Shown here: positions 41,002-52,996 of the stretch, one piece after another
Layout of the letters: every line of letters starts with the position of its first letter
How positions within the stretch are numbered: position 1 is the stretch's first letter
Assembly: GCA_900642245.1 (NCBI GenBank)
Contig: CAAAJI010000006.1
Location: 698,008-762,007 of the forward strand
Origin: Fragilaria radians
Lineage: Eukaryota; Bacillariophyta; Fragilariophyceae; Fragilariales; Fragilariaceae
Direction of reading: 5' to 3'
DNA: 64,000 bases
Position numbers and translations under genes: made by a program
The notes under the pieces: model-generated
Databases searched by the model: none
What the model was told of the DNA's origin: nothing
Seen by the model: the letters and a program-made list of their open reading frames with translations, nothing else

Positions 41002-44000
41002 TCAGATCTGACAAAAATGTTTGATCTGTTCACAATTGAAATGATGTTTTATATCAATATGTGGTCCTTCTATCACCAGAGGACCGGTTTTTTGACATGA
41101 AAATTGATTGTCCACATGGATTTTAACCGGCTTCCCCACATTGATGCCCAAAGTTTTCATGAGTTGCACTATGAACTTCACTTCTCTGGCAGTCTCACAC
41201 AAGGCAATGCATTCTGCATCTGAGCTTGACAAGGAAATGGTTTGATGTGCCTTGGACCTCCATGCCATAGGGACACCACAGATAAGGATGATATAGCCAG
41301 TGATGCTCTTTCCTTCATCCTTGTCCCCCACAAAATTGCTACTCTCCAGAATCGGCTTTGATCTTCAATTTGTTGTTTTTTGATTGACAAACAAAATCCA
41401 TAAGGCATTTCAGTTCCTTTTTGTGCTCGCGCGGCGGCACCATTCATCACTTTGGACACTTCTCTCACTGGATTTGCCAAATCTGGTCTTGATAGCTTGA
41501 CAGCGTAGAGAAGAGTGCCAATGGTAGACCTGCACCACTTCTCTTTCCTCTCATTGCTCATTTCAGCACAATGTTTAGGTCTAACCACAAAGAAGCATGG
41601 AGCTGATGTTGTGACCCAATTTCCTTCATCTGGACCAAATTATTGTCCTTGATCAGCTTCTCCACAATCCTGGATTGACCGAGAGTGATAGTCCCAACTC
41701 TTCTACAATTTTGCAACCAAAAAATCCTTTATGGTTACTTGGACTTTCACCATGAAGACCTTGTTGAGACCATTGATTACTTCCCTCATCATTGCTTCAT
41801 TTCTTGCAATGATTCCATCATCCAAGTAGATGCAGGGGATGCAGAAACTGTCCCCTTCAAGCTTTAAAAAAGCACATGGATCAATCTCATTCCTAGTGAA
41901 CCCTTGCTTGAGAATTACAAACTTCTTGTGCCACTGCCTTGGGGCGTGAACCAATCCATACATGGATTTTTGTAGTTGCAAAGCCTTCCTCTCAGCTTTT
42001 CCAGGACCATGCACCTCTGCATATCCTTTGGGAACCTTCATGTAGATCTCTTCTACATGGTCTCCATTCAGGAAAGCTGTCTCAATGTCCAAAGACCAGG
42101 CCACCAATTTAGCTTCTGAATCATGAGAAGGATGATTCTAAAACTTGCGTCACACAAAACGGGTGAGAAATGATCCGAGAAATCAATTCCAGCCACTTGG
42201 GAGTATCCAAGAGCCACCAATTGGGCTCTAAACATTCCATCGCGCTTCTCTTTAAACACCCATCCTTTTCCAATCAGTTTTCCCCCCCTTCGGCACACTC
42301 TCCAAATTCATGGTGGACCAAACTCCACATTTCTCCATGCTCAGGAGTTCCTTTTGGATTGCCTCCCTCCAACCAGAGTGCTTTTGGTGGTCTTTATGAT
42401 GATTGGCCTCATGCAATAGCTTGGTATCAGTTTCAGGAGTCTGCTTGGTCATCATCAGAGCTTCCTCCTCTTCATCTGTGTTTTCAACATCAGATTCTTC
42501 GTCTGCCACAGCATCCATTATTGCCTTGCTCCTTGTCACCATAGAAGAAGATGGCTTTTCCTTTTCCTCTTTTTTGGTCTTGTCCTCCTGCTCCACCCAT
42601 ATTTCTTCATCAGAGCTCTCAAATTTGGTTAGCCTCTTTGGTGCCAAAGAAATTGCCGTATTTTCTCCCTGAGCATCTGACATTCCTAGTCAACATGACT
42701 GACTTCTCCTTGAGATCCAAGGCTCTGAAGGCGTCATGAGAATGGTTGCTCTCATAACCGAGAAACACGCAATGGTTCCCTATGTTGGCTATTTTCTCGG
42801 GTAAGCCATACAATTTGCTCAATTTCAAGCCAACTTCTTCTAAAAAGCGGAGATTCTTCGCAAATTTTGCCTCATGACCGTAGAACTCTTCAAAAGGACA
42901 CTTACCCTTCTTTCGGGACATGAAATTGCTCAATTTTGTCGCAGTTGCGGCGCATACAGCCCACAACTAATCTCTCAGGTCTTGGGTGACTTCAGAAGGG
43001 TTCAGAATTGCCCGCACATGACCCCACAGAAAAGTTGGCAAAACTTTGTTCCACTTGCCCATTCTATTCAGGGGTCTCTGGACTTGTGAACTCCAGGATT
43101 GTATCAATCCCTTCCTTCTTAAGCTCTAAATTCTCCCCTGTATTGTCCAAGCGAATGCAATTAACGTAATTCGGCCTTCAAAAACTTGATAAAGTGCACA
43201 ACGGTTTCAATAAGTTTGCCCTTCTTCTTCATGCTGGTGGCTTAATCCTCAATCAGAAGCCACATATTCTTACCTCCAAGGTTGTTTTCTTGATGTATCT
43301 TACATCTAGAAGAAGCCTTTCACCAGAGACCTCAGATCTTGAATTGCTGAGCTTCTTGATGTTCTTTCGCCTGATCTTGGCAAGAACATAGCCCTCACAG
43401 GTCGTGAGCTGTCCAGTCAGCTTTATTCCCAGTCTGTTGGCTGGTTTTCTTGTATTTTCTTTTGAAGCATGTCCCAACATGACATGAAATTTCTTGATAC
43501 CTATCTGATTCCTCTCACTCAGAACAAGTGCTTGGTCTTGCTTGCCCTCATTTGCACGCACCAAAATACTTGCTCCCATTGTGATCTTATGAACAAAAAA
43601 GATGTCTTGACATCCTTTAGAGACATTTAAATTCGTTCCTTCCAATCTAATCTGTGCCCCTTTCGTCATAGCAGAGGCTACACAGGTTGTTCTTCAAGTA
43701 TGGAATGAACTTCACATCCTCCAGACCCTTCCTGCAAATTTCACTCACAATTTTCCGACCTTTTTGACTTCTAGGGCTCTTCCATCATCCACAAAGTCAT
43801 GCTGATTGCTAGAAATACAATCAAACATGCCCTCATCTTGGCATTCCATGTGGCAGGTTGCACCTGTGTTACCCACCTTTTTGAGCATCTTCTGTTCCAA
43901 TCAGGGCAATTTCGGAGTCTCTGGAGAGGTTGACTCTATCTGTGTTGCTCTCAGCACCTTGAGTCTTGAGTTTGCAGGGCATGGACGTGTGCCCCTTCTT

Positions 44001-44494
44001 GTTGCACTTCCAGCGCACTCCAGGGAAGAAATTGTTGTCCTTAGAACCACTATTTTTTCCCTTCTCACCATTGTTGGCCATCCTTTTCTTACATTCGGTC
44101 CCCTTGTGTCCATGTATACCGCAAGATGTGCACAAACCCTTGAATTTTGCGGGTTTTGAGCTGCTAAACAAAATTACATCCATCAAGGATCAACTTTTCC
44201 CAAACCTTTCAAAATTAGTCCTCAGCTTCTCCTTGATTCAATCTAGAAAGGCCACTTTGTTCTCTAGATTGTTCTCCAGGAACTCCAGAGTTGTTTCATA
44301 CTCATTTGGAAGGTTGTGAAGGATGTGAGATCCATGTCTGACATGGTATTCCCGAAAATCTGGAGTCTTCTTCTCATTGATTCCAGATTTTGGATCCACT
44401 GGTCTGGATCTTGACCAGATTCCAATCTACTCACGGCAAATTCTAGCTTCATCTTGATTAGATTGGCGTTAGTCACTGGCTCAAACTTGGCCAC
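41002..44494 (-). mobile_element. Decayed Ty1/copia-type retrotransposon
   Basis: Read on the minus strand, fragments appear in the Ty1/copia order. Gag fragment: 44494-44264. CCHC zinc knuckle: 44186-43869 (CTSCGIHGHKGTEC). Gag-pre-integrase with HASKENTRKPANRL: 43669-43253. Integrase C-terminal part with CPFEEFYGHE and HCVFLGYESNHSHDA: 42966-42619. Acidic linker: 42683-42252. Reverse transcriptase with DIETAFLNGD, SMYGLVHAPRQW and YLDDGII in place of YVDD: 42298-41703. RNase H with LSSSDAECIAL and HVDNQ: 41588-41002. Frames are broken at many points and the integrase catalytic core is missing or scrambled between 42966 and 43253. No LTRs are recognised at either side. It is a dead copy. Confidence 0.9.
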
Positions 44495-45368
44495 ACGATT
44501 CTTCCACGCTAAACAGGCATCACCCTCTGGCAGTCTCTGATCTGCTGGAATTCACAATTCTCAGGCAGATATTGCATTCACTAGCAATCAATAGCTCTGC
44601 AAAAGCTATATCGGTCAATCGAAATCACTGGTACTTAAAATCAAAATAAGCAATGAAAGTCAACCTAATTTGCATAGAAGACCTCACACAAAGTTACCAG
44701 AAAATATGAAAAAAACTGGGAAACATCCTTCCAATAGACTCCATAGTACTTTGCATCATTCGTCTCTTGAATTTGTAAACAAGATACATAAGGAGAAGAC
44801 TCTCAATAAAAACAACGGACTTTACATTTGATACATGGACTGAACCAATAGTAGCAACATCTGAGTTAGAAGAATGCCTAGCACAGATGCTTGGCATTGT
44901 GTTAGTATATGGACATGTATAGAAGAACAGCATTCTACATATTTGCACATCATGTACTTATGCATAACATGTGATAAAAATTCTACTTCATTCCTTTTAC
45001 GAATTATAAAAAGAACTCAATGGACATATTTGATAATTCACCATATCTTTTGTCATGGAAAGTATAGTTTATCATCACATAAGTGCGATCAATTCATGAA
45101 TGGTCCAAAACTATTATGCTTTTTGGACTAGATACTCGTACTCGTTGCTTTGAACAGCTATTGCATTCTTAGCGCAGAGACACCCCCCTCGTCGTCGTTC
45201 AAGTCGTCTTTCGAGAAATATTTCACCCGCCCTGTTTGACTCTCTCGTGTGTTCGTTTTCACTCCTTAGTTTGCTCTAACACTCACTACAATTTGTGGGT
45301 AGTTTCTGGTGATTTTATTGTCCATTTCATCGCGCAAAGTTGTTTCGTAGTTTTGCTTTCCATTCAAA
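44495..45368. other. Intergenic region upstream of the DDT/PHD gene
   Basis: About 870 bp. The left part may be residual retroelement sequence. The last 200 bp should contain the promoter and 5' UTR of the gene starting at 45369 (a TACTCGTACTCG motif lies at 45133 and a C-rich stretch near 45180). Confidence 0.4.
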
Positions 45369-48300
45369 ATGTCGCAATCCCAGTTGAATGATCGAGCGGA
45401 AAATAAGACTTTTGAAATGAGTAACTTTCCTCATGCTGTACCTTATGCTCCTCCTCCTGTTATACCTTCTTCTATACCTCCTGCTCCTACTCCTGCTTTT
45501 CCTTTTGCTCCTCCTCCTGTTGTACCTCCTTTTGAACGTTCTTATACTAAAAACACCACAAAACGAAAATACGCTTCTCGTGTTACTTCGGAGGATTCTT
45601 CCAAACCTTATGAGCTTTCTTCGTCAAAAATTGAATATCAAGACAACTCGTTTGGAATTGGGATCCTTCCAGCTGGCTTTCCGGAGGAAATGTCCTTTCG
45701 AGCGGCAGCAATATATGCATTACTTCGAACACTATCACGTGAACTAAGACTCTCTCCGTTTTCACCCGAAGTCTTTTTGCGTGCCTTGTATCTTCCATAT
45801 CCTTCCCGCTTAATGGGTCAAATTCATGTTGCCTTATTGCGACACTTACTGCCTACTTTGGGATATACGTATCGAATCCGGGGAATGGCAAGGACGAAGA
45901 AAAGTACAATAGATTCAACAGTTTACGATCTCCGTGGTGGCGACAATTTAACCTACCTTGATCCTTATACATGGCCACTCTTTTATGATGATTACGTTCA
46001 ATTGACATCTGATATACTCAAGGCGCGCATCCATGACTCCAACCGTCATTGGGACTTTAGATGTCAAGCTCTTCAAAATGATGAAGAAGAACACTATCCA
46101 TCTAATATACATGCACCTGACGAAAAGGATCAAACTGAAAATTCTCTTCCACAAACTTCACGGACGATACAAGGTCGAGGGTATGGGTTACCGACACGAA
46201 GTGGAAGAGTCATCACAAGAGATCGGCATTCCGTGGTAACAAAACCTTCTCAGAGCAAAATCAAAGTTACCCCTCCTCGTCCTAAGTTTAGAAAAAGAAA
46301 GCTTGATGATGAAGAAGATTCGGAGCCATCAGATACCACGGATACCGATGATGAAGATTTCCATGTTCCGAAACTGCCAGAAGTAAATCATCCCACAACT
46401 AAGGAGGCAAAACCAGGAAGAGGGAGGCCTCGAAAAGTTGCTGGAAATCCGACAAAACCTTCGCCCCGTGAGTCTGTTGGAAGAAGTTCCAGAAGGGAAT
46501 CGTCTTCATCTCAAAAAATAACCCTGCCTAATGATCGGAAAAAAATCTTTTCGCCCAAATATGGAACTTCAAAAATAATAGGAGAGATCTCGTCTATAAG
46601 CACATTTCAATCTACAAATACTTCAAAAGTTATGGCTACGGGAAAAAACCTTGAAGAGCGTAATTATGATAATAACAGCCCCACTATAAATCCAGTCGCA
46701 AGGGCCAATGGTATTGAAAGACAGAATCAGACACCACTCCAAAAACCCGAATTACAAAAACCAGAATTTGAGTTGCCTGTGGTTTCGAATATTGTCAAAC
46801 GAGGAAGAGGAAGGCCTAGAAAACAATTGCCATCATCGTCTAAGTCAATAGCACCTTCTTGCCGTATATCTAATGTCGAAGATATTATCAATCGCCCTAA
46901 TTTAACGCCATCGCAAAATAACTCAACAAGAATTTCGTGGGAGGACAATTTGCCTTTAACACCGCAACCTGAATTCAAGGATATTGTTTCCTCAAAGCTG
47001 ACGGAATTTACTGAGTCACCAATGGAAAACACGCACAAAATCAATTTTTCACCGAAGCCTGATATTGTTCTTAATAATGATGGAAACAAAAAATTTCAAG
47101 TTCTACCTAAAACTTGGTTGGGAGGGCCATTTCAGATGCCATTACCCAGACCCGGAATTCCCTCTGAGCTACCTTCTCGTTTAGTTTCGAATACCACAGC
47201 TGTGAAAGCAGTCCCTAAGATACGACGTTTGGTCGTTTCTGATGAAGTGGCGGATTCCATTGAACGGTTCTCAAATCCAATGAGCAGTCGCTCTCCCCAA
47301 AAGCTGGATACAGAAGTAATGGACACGATCGACGGTGTCAACGTGGAAGAGAATCAAGTTTCATCGCCGGAGTATCAGAACGTAAACGACGATACTAGCA
47401 GCTTGATTCATGAGGATTGGCCTCATTTTCATTCTATTCCAAAGTTACGACAAGGAATTCCTCATTACAGACTTGCACTTATTGACAAGATTCATATATT
47501 GGAATTCTTATTAGATGAGCTATTGACGTTAGACTATATTTCAGCAGAATTTTCACAACGTGAGAATCGTTTAAGCGGATCTAATGAACCATTTGGCATC
47601 CTGCCCACAGAGCGTGAACTGGAAGAGCTTGAAAATGATGATGAGTGCGCTATCTGTGGATTAGAAGGGGATTTGTTGTGTTGCGATGGGTGTCCTGCAA
47701 GCTATCACCGACGATGTATAGGAATGTTTGAGCTAGACGCCCTTCCCGAAGGGAGATGGATGTGCCCAGAGTGTAAGATAAAAGATCCTGCTATGTTTGG
47801 TAATTTAAAAGGAGGTCGCAAGGCTTCTGTGGATTGGTTTACAATATCGCAATTGCAGGGCATCAGAAAAACTGAACAAACTGGCGATGAGAACCATAAC
47901 AATTCTCATTTGGTTCCAACAACATCAGACACTCCGCTACCTTCTACGCAAATCTCCATTGTCGAAAAAACATGCAATGAAACATTTTCTTGTCCACTGA
48001 TTCTTATTCACGGATACATGTTTCAAAAATCCGAAAAGTCGAGTCTCACTTGCAATGCAAGGGAAATCGAAATGACTGAATTTCCTAGTCCATCGATTCT
48101 CAACTGCGATGAGATGTTAAATCTCTTTCGAACGTTAGATCACAGTATGACAAAGATCTGGCCGTTGGCACAAATTCCACTGGATTCGAAAAGTATTTGG
48201 GAAACAAAAATTACCAAGATGGATATCAATCCACCCGGAAATATTGACTTGTCAGAAAAATCATACGACCCTTCCAAGTATCAAAATATTTACTCACGTG

Positions 48301-51296
48301 CACCAACTCCGCTGAGTATTTCGATGGGAGCCCTTACTCCTGAATACGATTTAATGAAAAGGGATTACGAGAGCGTTTGCTGTACTATCGACACTAGAAC
48401 TTTGAGTCAAACCCTTACTAAGAGTATGTCTCATGACGATTGCGTGGCAAAAGTATTACGGAGCAATCCAATTATCTTTTCCCCTTATAGTATGGCTTCT
48501 ACGTATATGGAAAAGCTTGAGGCACTATTGAAACGTGCAGGCCTTCTCTCGGCGTTTTGGACGTTGCGAAACAAAAATTTCAAGCGTGATGTTTGGAGAA
48601 AAAACGTCTTGAAATGTCGGTCCATCAATCGCTTATCTCGTCTCCTTGTGTCTCTAATCGACGCAACACATCCTTTGGCGTTCAGCAACGAATGGTTCCA
48701 GTCTCCCATTATACGAACAGGAAAGCCTTTGCGTGAGGATACCGCCACATATCGAACACTTCCCTCTGACTTTAATCCTGCCACACTGAAAGCAGCAAAA
48801 AAATGGGAGCAATGCTCAGACAATAACCTTCTTTCCCTTCTTTCATCTGAGTCTAGTAATCTTTCCAGGGTATTTCACTTGACCGATCGTGAAAGCAAAA
48901 AGATCGGAAGAAAGCGTAAAGGAAAGAGACAAGGTGATACAGATACCTCTTTCACTCGCTCAGTTGAAAGCGATAGAATCATTATTTCAGAGAACAGTGT
49001 AACGACTTCAGCAATGGTTCTAGATGAGTCTTCAACTGTCATCACAAGGACTTCACATGGAAGTAATGATTCTATGGAAGAACACGTGGATGAAAATGCT
49101 GGTTCTCTGGAGCAGAGCAATTCCAGGACACGACGCAGCAAGCGAAGTGTGCAAGAAAATGACGACACGGGTCTTGAAGAAATGGCAAATGTAGTTTTAA
49201 CTGGAATTGATGCTGAGTACCAACGAGCTAAGGCTGCACGGATTAAGGATCTTGAAGCATCGGTTGGGCAACCCTTTGAAAAGCAAGGGCATTGGTCAGT
49301 ATGTGGTCGACATTTTTTTGATCCAGCTGGATATTTATCTCCCTCGGATATGAAACACTTAGGTCGTCGAGCTGGAACCGTCCTCGCCCCCTTTGTCACC
49401 TATTCAAAAGCTTATGAAGTTGGGCAAGGTGCGATATGCCATATCTGGCGGAAAGCGTGCCTTGATAACAATTCTTTGGAAGGATTGCTTTTCCAAATAC
49501 GCATTCTCCGTTCATATTTAGAGGATGACGTCATCTTTGGTTGTGAATCTGCGATGCGACGAGGAAATAAAAATGTTCCAAAGTCCATTGTATGTTCAAC
49601 TCGTGATTTCGCGAACGGTGAAGTGATTCATTTCGTATTTCAAAAAGGAAAAAGTCGTGGATGTTGGCTTTCAGATAGAAAATTAGATGCAACAACTTAT
49701 GTTCATGACCATGGAAGGAGGAAAGCAAAGATTCAAGCTCCATGGCAAGAAAAGTTTGCCGTCGAACAACAGCGTATTCAAATTCTGAAGGAAAAAGCAT
49801 TGGCTGCTAAGCAAGCAGAGATTGCGAAGCATGAGGAAATCTTAAGGCGAGAGGAAAAGGCAAGGCAGGAAGAAAAAGAAAGACAAGATGCCAAGGCAAG
49901 GCAAGAAGAAATTCTAAGGCAAAAGGAAAGATTAAGACAAGAAGAAGTTAAAAGGCAAAAGGAAAGGGCTAGGCAAGAAGAAATTGCGAGACAGAAAGAA
50001 AGACTGCAGGAAATTGAAAGATGCAAAGAAGTCGCAAGGAGAGAGGCCTTAGCGCTGCGAGACGCTAGCTCTAGGCAAGTTGCGATGACAAGCAATGAAG
50101 CTTTTTCACATCACGATCCGCATGCAATTCAAAATGCAAGTTTGATGCAAATAAACAATCAAAGACGGGATGTAGGATTCAACAGTAAGACGGCTCCTTC
50201 TCCAGATACATTTGATGGCAAAAATAGTTTCTTGAGTCAAACGGCGAACACAGGATTTTTTGAAACTCATCAACCATCCAATTATGCATATGGATATAAC
50301 TCGGGAGGTGTGCACTCAAGTTATCATCAGCCTCAGCAACAAAGTGTCCATCTTCAAACAAATTCGTCACATGACTCCCAACAAAGTTACGTTGTAACAT
50401 CCGAAGGCAAACGTATTAGCGAAGTTCAGAGATGTAAATCAGAGTTTGAATCAATACTTAAGAATCACAAGGCTGCAACAGATCACCTTTTTTGTCAGTG
50501 TTTAGCCAAAGGGCTTCCAAATATTCCTGAAACAACAGTACATGAGTTGCGAACACATAGTCTCTCACGGTTAAGGGAGGTCAACATAAACTTGGGTAGT
50601 CTCATGGGCTCCATTTTAACAGATGAACATTTGAAAAAAATAATTTTAGACATAGAGGAGCTAACAAAACGAGCCCTAAACGGAAATTTTCAGAGGTCTA
50701 GTCTATTTCATGACCAAAGCAGTACTCAGAATCAGCCATCGCAGCTATATCATCAACCAATCAACTTTGGTCGAAATTGTGACCCTGCGTCTTATTATGT
50801 TCAGAATTTTGCAGAGAACAAAGACACCCATATGATAAGTCAAGATCTTGCCGTAAGTCAACAATCAAACAGTTTCTTGCAAAGGCATCCTACAATGGGC
50901 ACCAGAGCTCATCTTTGTAATTCGAACGGAGAAGATCTAGAGCATGTTAGGGACGGTACACAGTTTGTGCCAATAAGACAGGGTCATGGAATCAATGAAG
51001 TGCCTCGTTTGACACTATTTTCGCCTGAATCTTCAAATTTTCAGGGCCATACACAAAATGATTTTCCACAAGGGAATCTTCCTATACCATTTGGGCAGCG
51101 ATTGCCTAACAGCCATGGGATTGCATCTTGGCATCATTCAGATCATCAGCAGCAGCATGCTTGTGAAGATTCCCTCAGAATATCTGAAGGTCAAAATTTG
51201 ATTTCAAATCAGCAGGTTTCACAAGATTTGAATATAGACCTTGACTTTGAACCTCGCTCTTTGGAGGAAATGAATTACAAGAATACTGAAGTATAG
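45369..51296 (+). CDS. Large DDT / AT-hook / PHD-finger chromatin protein
   Basis: 1,975 residues in one exon from ATG at 45369. Domains in order: a Pro-rich N terminus; a DDT-like domain (about 107-167, FRAAAIYALLRTLSREL ... LLRHLLP); AT-hook-like motifs GRGRPRK at about 349 and 478; a WHIM-like helix segment (about 690-735, RLALIDKIHILEFLLDELL); one C4HC3 PHD finger (about 758-805, CAICGLEGDLLCCDGCPASY ... WMCPEC); a conserved-looking block near 1310-1440 (HWSVCGRHFFDPAGYLSP); a long Arg/Glu/Gln coiled coil (about 1475-1565); and a Gln/Asn-rich tail. DDT-WHIM-PHD proteins are partners of ISWI-type remodellers and histone readers (BAZ/ACF1- or plant PTM-like). A nuclear role in chromatin or transcription is inferred; the histone ligand is unknown. 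Confidence 0.88.
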   Translation: MSQSQLNDRAENKTFEMSNFPHAVPYAPPPVIPSSIPPAPTPAFPFAPPPVVPPFERSYTKNTTKRKYASRVTSEDSSKPYELSSSKIEYQDNSFGIGILPAGFPEEMSFRAAAIYALLRTLSRELRLSPFSPEVFLRALYLPYPSRLMGQIHVALLRHLLPTLGYTYRIRGMARTKKSTIDSTVYDLRGGDNLTYLDPYTWPLFYDDYVQLTSDILKARIHDSNRHWDFRCQALQNDEEEHYPSNIHAPDEKDQTENSLPQTSRTIQGRGYGLPTRSGRVITRDRHSVVTKPSQSKIKVTPPRPKFRKRKLDDEEDSEPSDTTDTDDEDFHVPKLPEVNHPTTKEAKPGRGRPRKVAGNPTKPSPRESVGRSSRRESSSSQKITLPNDRKKIFSPKYGTSKIIGEISSISTFQSTNTSKVMATGKNLEERNYDNNSPTINPVARANGIERQNQTPLQKPELQKPEFELPVVSNIVKRGRGRPRKQLPSSSKSIAPSCRISNVEDIINRPNLTPSQNNSTRISWEDNLPLTPQPEFKDIVSSKLTEFTESPMENTHKINFSPKPDIVLNNDGNKKFQVLPKTWLGGPFQMPLPRPGIPSELPSRLVSNTTAVKAVPKIRRLVVSDEVADSIERFSNPMSSRSPQKLDTEVMDTIDGVNVEENQVSSPEYQNVNDDTSSLIHEDWPHFHSIPKLRQGIPHYRLALIDKIHILEFLLDELLTLDYISAEFSQRENRLSGSNEPFGILPTERELEELENDDECAICGLEGDLLCCDGCPASYHRRCIGMFELDALPEGRWMCPECKIKDPAMFGNLKGGRKASVDWFTISQLQGIRKTEQTGDENHNNSHLVPTTSDTPLPSTQISIVEKTCNETFSCPLILIHGYMFQKSEKSSLTCNAREIEMTEFPSPSILNCDEMLNLFRTLDHSMTKIWPLAQIPLDSKSIWETKITKMDINPPGNIDLSEKSYDPSKYQNIYSRAPTPLSISMGALTPEYDLMKRDYESVCCTIDTRTLSQTLTKSMSHDDCVAKVLRSNPIIFSPYSMASTYMEKLEALLKRAGLLSAFWTLRNKNFKRDVWRKNVLKCRSINRLSRLLVSLIDATHPLAFSNEWFQSPIIRTGKPLREDTATYRTLPSDFNPATLKAAKKWEQCSDNNLLSLLSSESSNLSRVFHLTDRESKKIGRKRKGKRQGDTDTSFTRSVESDRIIISENSVTTSAMVLDESSTVITRTSHGSNDSMEEHVDENAGSLEQSNSRTRRSKRSVQENDDTGLEEMANVVLTGIDAEYQRAKAARIKDLEASVGQPFEKQGHWSVCGRHFFDPAGYLSPSDMKHLGRRAGTVLAPFVTYSKAYEVGQGAICHIWRKACLDNNSLEGLLFQIRILRSYLEDDVIFGCESAMRRGNKNVPKSIVCSTRDFANGEVIHFVFQKGKSRGCWLSDRKLDATTYVHDHGRRKAKIQAPWQEKFAVEQQRIQILKEKALAAKQAEIAKHEEILRREEKARQEEKERQDAKARQEEILRQKERLRQEEVKRQKERARQEEIARQKERLQEIERCKEVARREALALRDASSRQVAMTSNEAFSHHDPHAIQNASLMQINNQRRDVGFNSKTAPSPDTFDGKNSFLSQTANTGFFETHQPSNYAYGYNSGGVHSSYHQPQQQSVHLQTNSSHDSQQSYVVTSEGKRISEVQRCKSEFESILKNHKAATDHLFCQCLAKGLPNIPETTVHELRTHSLSRLREVNINLGSLMGSILTDEHLKKIILDIEELTKRALNGNFQRSSLFHDQSSTQNQPSQLYHQPINFGRNCDPASYYVQNFAENKDTHMISQDLAVSQQSNSFLQRHPTMGTRAHLCNSNGEDLEHVRDGTQFVPIRQGHGINEVPRLTLFSPESSNFQGHTQNDFPQGNLPIPFGQRLPNSHGIASWHHSDHQQQHACEDSLRISEGQNLISNQQVSQDLNIDLDFEPRSLEEMNYKNTEV

Positions 51297-51499
51297 AAGT
51301 GTCTCCATGTTTGCAGCCAACAAAAGTTTTAGTCCTTTCAACTAGTCTGTGAAAAAGCTACTTTAAAACATATTGTGCTTGAATTGTGAGCCTGTAAATT
51401 GATTTAAAAAAACTAGAAATGTGAATTTTCTGTAGATTCTTTGTTCAATTTATCCTACAGTATTGATTCCAGTAGGATAAACAAAGATATTTCAGAACT
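51297..51499. other. 3' flank of the DDT/PHD gene
   Basis: A+T-rich, with an imperfect inverted repeat around 51453-51480 (ATCCTACAG ... CAGTAGGAT) that could form a hairpin near the end of the transcript. Nothing else seen. Confidence 0.3.
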
Positions 51500-52030
51500 C
51501 AATGACTAAACTTCCCCAAACGGACTTTGTTCAATTGTCAATATGAGTTTTGGGTAAATCATACATAGCACTCCCAAGGATTTATTCTGGAATACCTACA
51601 TTCTTCAACACACATGTCTTCTCGAAAGATTTGATGATTGCAGTGGGGTTCTTCCTCCAAATGAGAATATATTTAACATTAGTAGCTAAGTATTTCATAA
51701 TGTGATGATTTATGGATCATCTACAAATCTGAGGCATATTTTGTTTCCTTGAAGCTAAATAGTACAAGTGACTCTGCAAGATGCTCATGGAATCTGGAAG
51801 CAGATATCTTAACTCCCTACAATATCTTTACTACGATAAAGTTCTTGCCACATACATTTTTACCAAACTCTGAACCAGCAGTGATAAATACATCTTCTTT
51901 AGTCTTTCCATTCAAAAAGGCATTTCCGATATCATATGCACAGCATGAAAGTTCATCAAGTTTACCTAAGAAACATCCGATCCTTACATTATCCATACCA
52001 ACACACTCTCCAATTACCATCTGCAACCAG
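51500..52030 (-). pseudogene. Ty1/copia reverse-transcriptase fragment
   Basis: On the minus strand 52026-51817 reads AYDIGNAFLNGKTKEDVFIT and GSEFGKNVCGKNFIVVKIL, typical of diatom copia reverse transcriptase. Further on, broken by stops and frame changes, are LRFVDD, NPTAIIKSFEKTCVLKNVGIP-like and YLG remnants (about 51740-51500). No other part of an element is recognised, so this is an old scrap and independent of the element at 41-44.5 kb (the reverse-transcriptase sequences differ). Confidence 0.7.
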
Positions 52031-52996
52031 CCTTGCTTGATAGCTGAGGTCAGACAAAAAAAGGTTTTGTAGCAAGCAACATTATATGCAATTCACTCAT
52101 CCTGATTGGCAAGATGAATGGGGTACTAAAGTTGTTGGTTTTTCACCAATTTGTATACAAAACGGTATGAACAAGGACTACGCGACAAAGGGACTGCACA
52201 GCCATTTTCTGAAAGGCAAGACAAGCATTGAACTTTTACGTTTTGTCCATAAAGGAATTCAAGCAAGAACTTAGAGAGTGGAGGTTAAACACGAAAGGTA
52301 TGTGCAATGATGTCGGCAATCATATAAGCTTGGGGATTCGTAAGTCAATAATTATCATGTTTTAGCAATGGGAAGTTCCATTATGTAGATCTCATGACAA
52401 ATGGCTAGGCTGATACTTTTTTAATCTTGGAATTGAAGTTGACTTCTCATTCTGCTACTTGCAGGTAAGTTAGAACTAGGTATTCGTAACGCAATACACA
52501 TGTTCTAAAAAGAATTTATATTACTGGGCTGAATTCAGTGTACTGAAGGAATGCATTAGATAAAACAATTCAGAATTTCTTGAAATTCTATAGTTTCGAA
52601 GAACTTGTGGATGATTTACTAGGATTTATGGTTTTTGCCTCAAGAATCTGGATTGGATATCAAATATTTCATGACTGATCTGTGAAGTCATATGAGGCTG
52701 ATACATTGAAACAAGGGATACCGCTATATCCCACTTTATTAAACATTACAAGAACGTTGCACCATGATAATCATGGGGATAAATTCAAGTCCAAAAAACT
52801 AACAATAGGAGTAATTGTAAAAATATCTGAAGGAAGAGAAAGCATGGATGAAAAGTTACTTTTTCTGATACACAGTTATGGAAATAAACCCTAGGGCAGG
52901 ATAATGATTTTGCAGTAGGAGGACAGACGTCATATTCTGGACGGTAATTGACATAACCAATCATTACTAAAATTGCTGAAAAAGGAAAAAGGGAAA
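52031..52996. other. Intergenic region, possibly retroelement debris
   Basis: Short frames such as 52086-52274 and 52682-52894 have no recognisable domain. Being next to the reverse-transcriptase scrap suggests more decayed element sequence, but I cannot show it. Confidence 0.35.

Noticed and set aside
49778..50095. Minus-strand frame with a striking Ser/Cys/Leu repeat
   Set aside because: Antisense shadow of the repetitive coiled coil of the DDT/PHD protein.
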